Positions 53,530 through 61,547 of a DNA stretch of 64,000 nucleotides are shown piece after piece; position 1 is the stretch's first letter, and every line of letters begins with the position of its first letter. Origin of the DNA: Myroides fluvii. Its GTDB lineage: Bacteria; Bacteroidota; Bacteroidia; Flavobacteriales; Flavobacteriaceae. The notes beneath the pieces are model-generated. The model made no database searches. It was not told the DNA's origin and saw nothing but the letters and a program-made list of their open reading frames with translations. The stretch covers positions 826,501 through 890,500 of the forward strand of contig NZ_CP039934.1 of NCBI RefSeq assembly GCF_009792295.1, written 5' to 3'. Position numbers and translations under genes: made by a program.

Positions 53530-55279
53530 GAATTAATTTAACAATTGAATCTAAATCTATTCCACACATTTGTTGTTGTTCTCTTACGGTTGCATGTTCG
53601 ATGAATTCATCTGGAACCCCCAAATTTTCAACCGGAATTCCGGGATAATGTTGTGCTACAAATTGTGCAATCGCACTTCCAAACCCTCCTTTTATCACTC
53701 CATCTTCGATGGTAACAAGGCGTTGATGTGTTTGACAAATGCGGTGTAATTCTTCCTCATTTAATGGTTTTACAAACAAGAAGTGATAATGCGACCAAGC
53801 ATCCGTCTCACATTTGGCAAAGGCCTCTATCACATTATTGCCAATAACTCCCGTAGAAATTAACGCAAATTTATTGCCTTTTCTTAATTTTCTAGTTATT
53901 GATACGTTAACTTTTTCAAATTCTTCTCGCCAATTGGATACTTTTACTCCTTTTCCTCTAGGATAGCGAATGACCCAAGGGGTATCAATCCCCAGTTGGG
54001 CAGTATAGAGTAAATTGCGCAGCTCTACTTCGTCTAAAGGAGCGGCAATAATCATATTGGGAATACAATTTAAATAAGCCAAATCAAAAACACCTTGATG
54101 CGTAGCGCCATCCTCTCCTACTAATCCGGCTCGATCTAAACAAAAAACAACAGGCAGTTTTTGCAAAGCCACATCGTGAATCAACTGATCATAGGCGCGT
54201 TGTAAAAAGGTAGAATAGATCGCACAATAGGGTATTAACCCTTGTGTTGCCATACCTGCCGCTAAAGTAACCGCATGCTGTTCTGCAATTCCAACATCTA
54301 AAGCTCGTTCAGGGAAAGCCTCCATCATATACTTCATTGAACTGCCCGTAGGCATTGCTGGGGTAATCCCAACAATCAAGGGATTTTGTTGCGCCAACTC
54401 TACTAAGGTATGACCAAAAACATCCTGAAATTTAGCTGGATATTCTTTTTCTTCTTTGACGATTAGCTCCCCTGTAGCACTGTCAAACTTTCCTGGTGCA
54501 TGGTATTTTACCTGATCTTCTTCTGCTTGTTTCAGTCCTTTTCCCTTGGTTGTAATTACATGCAAGAACTTAGGGCCTTTCTGTTTTTTTAACTTGGTTA
54601 ATTCCTTGATTAACTGCTTTAAATCATGACCATCTACAGGGCCCCGATAATCAAAATGCAAGGACTTAATCATATTATTTCGCTTGTGGTTTTTCCCTTC
54701 CTTGACTGCCGTTAAGTAGTCTTTCAGTGCGCCCACGCTGGGATCAATCCCAATAGCGTTGTCGTTTAAAATTACCAACATGTTGGCATCACTAACCCCT
54801 GCGTGGTTTAATCCTTCAAAAGCCATCCCAGCGGCAATAGAAGCATCGCCAATCACAGCGATATGTTGCTTGTCGTATTCTCCTTTAAGTTTGGAGGCAA
54901 TTGCCATTCCCAAAACAGCGGAAATTGAGGTTGATGAATGGCCAACACCAAAAGCATCGTATTCACTTTCAAAGCGATTGGGAAAGCCGCTGATTCCACC
55001 TTTTTGTCGATTCGTGTGAAAAACAGCTTGTCGTCCCGTGAGTAGTTTATGTCCATAGGCTTGATGTCCTACATCCCAAACCAATAAATCATTCGGTGTA
55101 TCAAAAACATAATGCAGGGCTATTGTCAATTCAACAACACCCAAGCTTGCCCCCAAATGTCCTTCTTTGGTGGCTACAATATCAATGATAAATCGTCGAA
55201 CTTCAGCTGCTAAGTCTTCCAACTGCGCCAAGCTCATTTGTCTGATGTCCGAAGGATCTTTGATTTGCTCTAATAACAT
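53513..55279 (-). CDS. dxs: 1-Deoxy-D-xylulose-5-phosphate synthase
   Basis: Dxs condenses pyruvate and glyceraldehyde 3-phosphate, the first step of the MEP isoprenoid pathway, using thiamine diphosphate. The 588 residues show GHLGASLGVVELTIALHYVF (about 40-59), the thiamine and metal site GDASIAAGMAFEGLNHAG and the transketolase domain with AEQHAVTLAAGMA and GAThQG-type GEDGATHQGVFDL. Isoprenoids from this path feed menaquinone, heme O and undecaprenyl phosphate used by other genes here. A DUF3078 gene overlaps its end. Confidence 0.96.
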   Translation of the reverse strand: MLLEQIKDPSDIRQMSLAQLEDLAAEVRRFIIDIVATKEGHLGASLGVVELTIALHYVFDTPNDLLVWDVGHQAYGHKLLTGRQAVFHTNRQKGGISGFPNRFESEYDAFGVGHSSTSISAVLGMAIASKLKGEYDKQHIAVIGDASIAAGMAFEGLNHAGVSDANMLVILNDNAIGIDPSVGALKDYLTAVKEGKNHKRNNMIKSLHFDYRGPVDGHDLKQLIKELTKLKKQKGPKFLHVITTKGKGLKQAEEDQVKYHAPGKFDSATGELIVKEEKEYPAKFQDVFGHTLVELAQQNPLIVGITPAMPTGSSMKYMMEAFPERALDVGIAEQHAVTLAAGMATQGLIPYCAIYSTFLQRAYDQLIHDVALQKLPVVFCLDRAGLVGEDGATHQGVFDLAYLNCIPNMIIAAPLDEVELRNLLYTAQLGIDTPWVIRYPRGKGVKVSNWREEFEKVNVSITRKLRKGNKFALISTGVIGNNVIEAFAKCETDAWSHYHFLFVKPLNEEELHRICQTHQRLVTIEDGVIKGGFGSAIAQFVAQHYPGIPVENLGVPDEFIEHATVREQQQMCGIDLDSIVKLIRESFE

Positions 55280-55309
55280 ACAACTATTTCTTCTCTTTTA
55301 TTGAAAGAA

Positions 55310-55317
55310 CAAAATTA
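55310..55317 (-). promoter_or_regulatory. Putative -7 box (TAATTTTG) of dxs
   Basis: TAATTTTG on the minus strand, 30 bases before the dxs ATG, matches TAnnTTTG. No clear -33 TTG is present. Confidence 0.38.
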
Positions 55318-55523
55318 CAACTTTGTTTTTGGTTTTTTGACTTTTGTGAAATTGCTTTTTTGTTTGTCGTTTTTTGTGAGGTGAAGAAATGCTCGATGAA
55401 AAATAATATCTCCTTTTTCTTGAAAATTTACCCTTTTCCTCTCTCCTCTATCCTCTCTCCAATATCCTTCCCCAGAACTAGTGATTTTTTTAACAGAATC
55501 AAACAGAGAAAACCTTTTTCACT

Positions 55524-55531
55524 TAACTTTG
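55524..55531 (+). promoter_or_regulatory. Putative -7 box (TAACTTTG) of tadA
   Basis: TAACTTTG lies 18 bases before the tadA ATG and matches TAnnTTTG. The -33 region has no TTG. The rest of the 270-base divergent region between dxs and tadA shows only T- and pyrimidine-rich sequence. Confidence 0.45.
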
Positions 55532-55549
55532 CGTTAAACAAAAAAGATC

Positions 55550-55987
55550 ATGGATATTTTTACTGATGACTATTTTATGCGCATTGCCTTGAGTGAAGCT
55601 CAATTTGCCTTTGAAAAAGGAGAAATTCCCGTTGGTGCCATTGTTGTTTCTGACAATAAGATTATCGCTAAATGCCATAATCTAACCGAATTACTTCACG
55701 ATGTTACAGCCCATGCGGAACTACAAGCTGTTTCATCTGCTGCAAATTATTTAGATGCTAAATATCTGAAATCATGCACTTTATTCGTAACTTTAGAACC
55801 CTGTCAGATGTGTGCAGGCGCACTCTATTGGAGTCAGATTTCACGCGTAGTATGGGGGGCAAGCGATGAAAAAAGAGGTTTTCAGACTATGGGTGGGCAA
55901 CTTCATCCAAAAACTGCTGTAACTTCTGGTGTTCTAGCGGAGGAATGTGCAACACTCATGCGTTCATTTTTTGAAAAAAGAAGATAA
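55550..55987 (+). CDS. tadA: Nucleoside deaminase, TadA family
   Basis: The likely reaction is deamination of adenosine 34 to inosine in tRNA-Arg. The 145 residues hold the zinc and catalytic set HAE (His55, Glu57) and PCQMC (Cys85 and Cys88), with GALYWSQISRVVWGA after it. Flavobacteriia often have related deaminases, so a different substrate such as guanine cannot be excluded, but PCQMCAGALYWSQI fits the tRNA type. A macroglobulin gene follows after 15 bases. Confidence 0.88.
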   Translation: MDIFTDDYFMRIALSEAQFAFEKGEIPVGAIVVSDNKIIAKCHNLTELLHDVTAHAELQAVSSAANYLDAKYLKSCTLFVTLEPCQMCAGALYWSQISRVVWGASDEKRGFQTMGGQLHPKTAVTSGVLAEECATLMRSFFEKRR

Positions 55988-56002
55988 AACTATAAAAAAG
56001 CT

Positions 56003-59000
56003 ATGAAGAACAAAATTGTACTAACTGTAGTGTGTCTGCTCTTAGCCTTCCTACAGGCTTGTAAAAAAGACGCTACTCAGGACTTTCCTCTATCGGATCC
56101 CAAAGATTTTAGCGAATATATCACTGCGTTTACCACGGGGATGATTTCCTCTAAAACGCCAATTGATATCGCCTTAACTAAAAATTGGGGAGAATGGAAA
56201 GATCAACAAGAAGTAGATGCTAAATTCTTTACCATTTCACCTGCTGTAAAAGGTAAATTACATTATTTAGCCAATCAAACTTTGCGTTTTGAACCTGCAG
56301 AACGCCTAAAACAGGATCAGAAGTACTACATCACGTTTCACTTGGGAAAACTGACAACGGTAGAACCCGATCAACAGGCATTTTCATTTCTAGTTCACAC
56401 CGTACCTCAGCAATTTACCGCTGAATTTACCGATTTACAATCGACGGATAAGGATACTTACATCCTCAATGGAGTCCTTAAATCAAGTGATTGGATTAGT
56501 ACAGCAAACATCAAAAAAATAGCAATAGCGCAACAAGGAAAACAGTCTCTAGAACTTTCTTTCCAAACCAATGACGCTCAAGAAGCAAAGGAATTTCCCT
56601 TTAGCATTCGCGGCATTAAGCGCCAAAAAGAAAGCAGTGAGTTGACCTTAACCTTAGATGCGAAAGCCGTCCAATTGGAACAAAAAACAACGTTAAACTT
56701 TGATGTCCCAGCGAAAGATGTATTCCAAGTTCATCAAGTGCTCACTACAATTGGCGATAATCACGCTTTTGCGATTAACTTTTCCAACCCCATCAAGAAG
56801 AACCAAAACTTAGAGGGATTAATCCGTTTACAAGGTTTAGAGTTACCGCTCACTTTCTTGGTTGAAGGGAATCTCATCAAAGTATATAGCGAAAAAGCTT
56901 TGCCTGAAGAAGTAACCTTAAATGTTCAAGAGGGTATCAGTGACAGTTACGGCACTAAATTAAGCAATATTTATACTGAAACCATCACGTTTGCCATTCC
57001 GAAGCCAGAGGTACAATTGTTGCAAAATGGTACAATACTTCCTTCATCTGAAAATTTAAAGATTAATTTTAAAGCTACTTCTTTAAAAGCCGTAGATGTC
57101 AAAGTATATAAAGTATTCCAAAACAATATTTTACAATTCTTACAATCCAACAATTTAGACGGTTCATATTCCCTCTATACCGTTGCAGCACCTATTGCTA
57201 AAACAACGATTGAATTGACCAATCCCGATCCAAAAGCATTAATGCGTTGGAACGCTTATGCCTTGGATCTATCTACATTAATCAAACCAGATCCAGGAGC
57301 CATTTACCACGTAAAATTCTCTTTTAAGAAAGCGTATGCAATCAACTGTTCAACAGAGGAGACTGAAGAAATTGAAGTAGAAGAAGAAGAATTATCTCCT
57401 GAGGATGATGAATACGAATATTACTATCGCTATTACCCATGGGAAGAAAAAGAAGACCCTTGTTCAGATGCTTATTACTATTACATGCAAATGCCTTCAA
57501 CGAATGTATTGGCGAGTGATTTAGCACTCATTGTAAAAGGAGGAAGTGACAATGTTTATACTGCTGTTGTAACGAATATTCTAACGACTGCACCTGTGAA
57601 TGGAGCTACGGTAGAATTCTACAGCTATCAACAACAACTATTGGCTTCTGCCAAAACAGATAATGACGGAATTGCCAAAGTAAACTTAGGCAAAAACAAA
57701 GCGTATTTTGCCCTTGCTAAACAAGACAACAATACAACGTATATTAAAATTGACCAAGCGAATGCCTTATCAGTGAGCAACTACGATGTAGATGGCACAA
57801 CACTACAAAAAGGGATGAATGGTTATATGTATACTGAACGCGGGGTTTGGCGTCCGGGAGATGACATCCACATTGGTTTCATCTTGGACGACATGGCCAA
57901 TCCCTTACCTGAAAATCACCCAATTAAATTGACGCTATCGGATCCATTTGGAAAAGTAACGGAACAAATGGTGCAGAAGAAGAATGCAGCCAATCACTAT
58001 GCATTCAGAATCAAAACGGATACCGAAGCACCAACAGGAAATTGGGAAGCGGTTATTCAAGTCGGTGGAGCTAAATTTTACAAACGCATCAAAGTAGAGA
58101 CTATTAAGCCCAATCGTCTTAAAATAAAAAATAATGCAGAAGGAAAAGTCATCACTTCAGATTACTACAACAAACAAGTAGATTACAACGTAGAATGGCT
58201 GCAAGGAAGCACAGCTAAAAATTTAAGAGCGGAAGTACAAATCAAACTTCTTCCAGAACAAACCACGTTTAAAACCTATCCAAACTATCGTTTCAACAAT
58301 AGTTTATCTTCTTATGCAACAGAAGATATCAATGTTTATTCGGGAAGAACAAGTGAAAGCGGAAGTTTTTCATTTGCTTTAAATTTAAAAAACACGGTTG
58401 AGAACTCAGCCATGCTAAAAGCGATACTAACGACAAAAGTATATGAAAACGGCGGAGATGTTTCTACGGATGTCTCTACATTGACCTATTCTCCCTATGC
58501 AAGTTACGTTGGAATAAAAGCGCCTGAGGCGAATAAATACGGCTATTACGAAACAGACAAACCATTGGTTTTCTCCATTGTTTCGGTGGATAGTGATGGA
58601 AAAGCCGTAGGCCAAAATGTACGCGTGGATGTCTACCGAAAAAAAGGATACTGGTGGTGGAGTTCGAATGAATCAGGAGTTTCGAACTACAATGCGTCAG
58701 ATTATTACAGCTTATACCGTTCAGATGAAATTAACACATCATCAAAAGGGGGTACGAAATACGAGTTAAAAATCCCCGAACAAGATTGGGGTAATTATGA
58801 AGTCGTATTGACCAATTTAAACAGTGGACATATTGCCTCTCACCAAGTGTATGTAGATTGGCCTTATTGGTCCGCGAAAACCAAGCACAAAGAAGGGAAA
58901 GACGCCATCGCCTTATCTATTGCAACGGACAAAAAAGAATATACCGTTGATGAAAAAATAAAACTATCGTTTCCTTCAAGTGAAGGAGGTAGAGCCTTAG

Positions 59001-61495
59001 TTTCAGTAGAGAGCGGTAGTAGTGTTTTATCTACGCATTGGGTACAGACCAAACAAGGAGAAACGACCTTTGAATTGCCTGCAACAGCGGCCATGGCTCC
59101 AAATGCGTATATCAACATTACCCTTATCCAGCCTCATGCTTATACGATCAACAATGCTCCTATTCGCTTATATGGTATTGCACCAATTAGTGTGTACAAC
59201 AAAAAAACGAAGTTGGAGCCTGAAATTATCATGCCGGATAAATTGCGTCCAGAAGACAAATTCACCCTCAAAGTGAAAGAAAAAAATGGACACAAAATGA
59301 CCTATACCGTAGCGATTGTTGAAGATGGTCTGTTAGATTTAACGCGTTTCAAAACGCCAACACCTTGGCAAAATTTCTATAGCAAATCGGCTTTAGGAGT
59401 TCGTACATGGGACGTTTTTGATTATATTATCGGTGCTTATGGCGGAACCATCAACCAAGTATTTAGCATTGGTGGAGATGAAGATTTAGGTGCAGGTCAA
59501 GTGAAAAAAGCAAATCGCTTTAAACCTGTTGTTATTTTCTCTGGCCCTCATACCTTAGAAAAAGGAAAAACCGCCTCACATGAAATCAAATTACCAAAAT
59601 ACATCGGTTCGGTTCGAACCATGATTGTGGCTTCAAATACAGAAAATAGAGCGTATGGAAACACAGACAAAACGGTAAAAGTGAATAATCCGTTGATGAT
59701 TTTAGGATCCTTACCAAGGAGAGCCGTTCCTGGAGAGAAAATCACCCTACCTGTAACCGTATTTGCAATGGAAAATCACGTTAAAAACGTACAGATTTCC
59801 GTTAAAACAGATGATAAATTCAAAATCAGTGGAGCATCAAATCAGCAACTAACCTTTAGTGAACCTGATGAGAAAATCGCTTATTTCGAATTAGAAGTAG
59901 CAAACAAAACAGGTATTTCCAAAATTGAAATTGAAGCAACTTCAGGTAAAGAAAAAGCGACGTATAGCATCGAGTTGGATGTACTCAATCCAAATCCTGT
60001 AACCACGCGTACGCAAATCGTGAGCATTGATCCACAAAGTGAAGAAAACTTAGATTGGAATCCCTTTGGAATTGGAGGAAGCAACAAAGCGACTTTAGAG
60101 CTTTCTACTTTCCCGAATATCAATTTGACTTCGCGTTTGAACTACTTGATTACCTTCCCTCATGGATGTACAGAACAAATCACTTCAGGTGTTTTTCCAC
60201 AGTTGTATTTAGCAGATTTAATCACCTTAGATGACAGCAAAAAACAAAGCATTCAACGCAATGTAAATGAAGGAATTCAGCGTTTGGCTCAACGTCAATT
60301 CTCCGATGGTGGATTTGCATATTGGCCCGGCAATAGTTATGCGGATGATTGGGCGACTTCTTATGTAGGTCACTTCTATCTTGAAGCAGAGAAAAAGGGA
60401 TATGCCCTACCTGTGAATAGCAAATCCAATTGGATTTCCTACCAACAAAAAATGGCTAGACAATGGAAGTCAAATACGCGTTACAATACCGATTTCGCAC
60501 AAGCGTATCGTTTATACACCCTAGCATTAGCTGGTCAACCCGATATCGCTTCTATGAACCGATTGAGAGAAACGCAGGGCATCTCAACCAATACTAAATT
60601 CCGTTTGGCAGCGGCATATGCTTTAGCGGGACAAAAAGAAGCGGCTCAGAAATTAATCGCCAATCTATCATTGGATGAGATTGCGGGCTATTCATACTAT
60701 GGTTCTTACGAAAGAAACTTAGCCATGGTTTTAGAAACGATGATTCACAGCAAGGGCAATAAGATTAAAACACATGAGTATGCCATTGAACTGGCAAATA
60801 AACTAGGTTCATCTCAATGGATGAGTACTCAAACAACTGCTTACGCCTTAAATGCAATTGCAAGCTATGTCAATATACACAAACCAAGTGATGGAATTAA
60901 TACACTATACACGTATAATGGACAAGCTGCTACGGTAAACACAACCAAAGCGATGGTTCACGCAGAATTGAAAAACATCAAATCAAGCAATACCTTGGCC
61001 GTACAAAACAAGAGCAATGCTGTAGTATATGCGCGTTTAACTTCAAGTGGTATTTTACCTGTTGGACAAGAACAAGCGGATCAAAGTAACTTGGCGATTA
61101 AGACAACGTATCGCGCTACCAATGGCTTGGCGATTAACCCGACAAGCATTCAACAAGGAACGGAGTTCATCTGTGATATAACCATTTCCAATACGAGCAA
61201 CCGCAGTATTGAAAACGTCGCTTTAACGCATATTGTGCCCTCGGGATGGGAGATTGTCAATTTGCGTTATACAGATGCAGGTGGAACAGAAAATCAGGTG
61301 GATTATACCGATATCCGCGATGATCGTTCACTCTTCTACTTTACCTTAAATGCCAATAGCACAAAAACGCTGAAAGTAACCTTGAATGCGTCGTATTTAG
61401 GAAATTACTACCTACCAGGAGTACAAGCCAATGCGATGTATGACAATGCCTACCGTTGTCGAACAATCGGACAATGGGTAGAAGTAATTAAATAG
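56003..61495 (+). CDS. Bacterial alpha-2-macroglobulin family lipoprotein (YfhM-like)
   Basis: Bacterial alpha-2-macroglobulins are large envelope proteins thought to trap proteases. The 1830 residues begin with a lipoprotein signal (LLLAFLQACKKD). MG-type beta domains fill the first 1000 residues, including GMNGYMYTERGVWRPGDDIH (about 607-626). The thioester site FPHGCTEQ has Cys1389 and Gln1392 at the positions used for the internal thioester, followed by the alpha/alpha-toroid domain (SDGGFAYWPGNSYADDWATS). A highly acidic, Tyr-rich stretch occupies about 450-498. It is followed by pbpC, the same pairing as yfhM-pbpC of E. coli. Confidence 0.95.
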   Translation: MKNKIVLTVVCLLLAFLQACKKDATQDFPLSDPKDFSEYITAFTTGMISSKTPIDIALTKNWGEWKDQQEVDAKFFTISPAVKGKLHYLANQTLRFEPAERLKQDQKYYITFHLGKLTTVEPDQQAFSFLVHTVPQQFTAEFTDLQSTDKDTYILNGVLKSSDWISTANIKKIAIAQQGKQSLELSFQTNDAQEAKEFPFSIRGIKRQKESSELTLTLDAKAVQLEQKTTLNFDVPAKDVFQVHQVLTTIGDNHAFAINFSNPIKKNQNLEGLIRLQGLELPLTFLVEGNLIKVYSEKALPEEVTLNVQEGISDSYGTKLSNIYTETITFAIPKPEVQLLQNGTILPSSENLKINFKATSLKAVDVKVYKVFQNNILQFLQSNNLDGSYSLYTVAAPIAKTTIELTNPDPKALMRWNAYALDLSTLIKPDPGAIYHVKFSFKKAYAINCSTEETEEIEVEEEELSPEDDEYEYYYRYYPWEEKEDPCSDAYYYYMQMPSTNVLASDLALIVKGGSDNVYTAVVTNILTTAPVNGATVEFYSYQQQLLASAKTDNDGIAKVNLGKNKAYFALAKQDNNTTYIKIDQANALSVSNYDVDGTTLQKGMNGYMYTERGVWRPGDDIHIGFILDDMANPLPENHPIKLTLSDPFGKVTEQMVQKKNAANHYAFRIKTDTEAPTGNWEAVIQVGGAKFYKRIKVETIKPNRLKIKNNAEGKVITSDYYNKQVDYNVEWLQGSTAKNLRAEVQIKLLPEQTTFKTYPNYRFNNSLSSYATEDINVYSGRTSESGSFSFALNLKNTVENSAMLKAILTTKVYENGGDVSTDVSTLTYSPYASYVGIKAPEANKYGYYETDKPLVFSIVSVDSDGKAVGQNVRVDVYRKKGYWWWSSNESGVSNYNASDYYSLYRSDEINTSSKGGTKYELKIPEQDWGNYEVVLTNLNSGHIASHQVYVDWPYWSAKTKHKEGKDAIALSIATDKKEYTVDEKIKLSFPSSEGGRALVSVESGSSVLSTHWVQTKQGETTFELPATAAMAPNAYINITLIQPHAYTINNAPIRLYGIAPISVYNKKTKLEPEIIMPDKLRPEDKFTLKVKEKNGHKMTYTVAIVEDGLLDLTRFKTPTPWQNFYSKSALGVRTWDVFDYIIGAYGGTINQVFSIGGDEDLGAGQVKKANRFKPVVIFSGPHTLEKGKTASHEIKLPKYIGSVRTMIVASNTENRAYGNTDKTVKVNNPLMILGSLPRRAVPGEKITLPVTVFAMENHVKNVQISVKTDDKFKISGASNQQLTFSEPDEKIAYFELEVANKTGISKIEIEATSGKEKATYSIELDVLNPNPVTTRTQIVSIDPQSEENLDWNPFGIGGSNKATLELSTFPNINLTSRLNYLITFPHGCTEQITSGVFPQLYLADLITLDDSKKQSIQRNVNEGIQRLAQRQFSDGGFAYWPGNSYADDWATSYVGHFYLEAEKKGYALPVNSKSNWISYQQKMARQWKSNTRYNTDFAQAYRLYTLALAGQPDIASMNRLRETQGISTNTKFRLAAAYALAGQKEAAQKLIANLSLDEIAGYSYYGSYERNLAMVLETMIHSKGNKIKTHEYAIELANKLGSSQWMSTQTTAYALNAIASYVNIHKPSDGINTLYTYNGQAATVNTTKAMVHAELKNIKSSNTLAVQNKSNAVVYARLTSSGILPVGQEQADQSNLAIKTTYRATNGLAINPTSIQQGTEFICDITISNTSNRSIENVALTHIVPSGWEIVNLRYTDAGGTENQVDYTDIRDDRSLFYFTLNANSTKTLKVTLNASYLGNYYLPGVQANAMYDNAYRCRTIGQWVEVIK

Positions 61496-61514
61496 TGAAA
61501 CATAAATCAATATA

Positions 61515-61540
61515 AATACAGGGATTTTTATCCCTGTATT
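61515..61540 (+). other. Perfect hairpin just before the pbpC start
   Basis: An 11-bp perfect inverted repeat (61515..61525 with 61530..61540) with loop TTTT ends 7 bases before the pbpC ATG at 61548. No T-run follows, so it is not a standard terminator. In the mRNA it could hinder ribosome access or protect the 5' end of a processed pbpC transcript; both are inference. Confidence 0.6.
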
Positions 61541-61547
61541 GCTTTAT

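Noticed and set aside
55360..55566. 68-codon plus-strand frame upstream of tadA
   Set aside because: It overlaps the tadA start and the putative tadA -7 box and encodes a low-complexity Ser/Phe/Lys sequence without family features.
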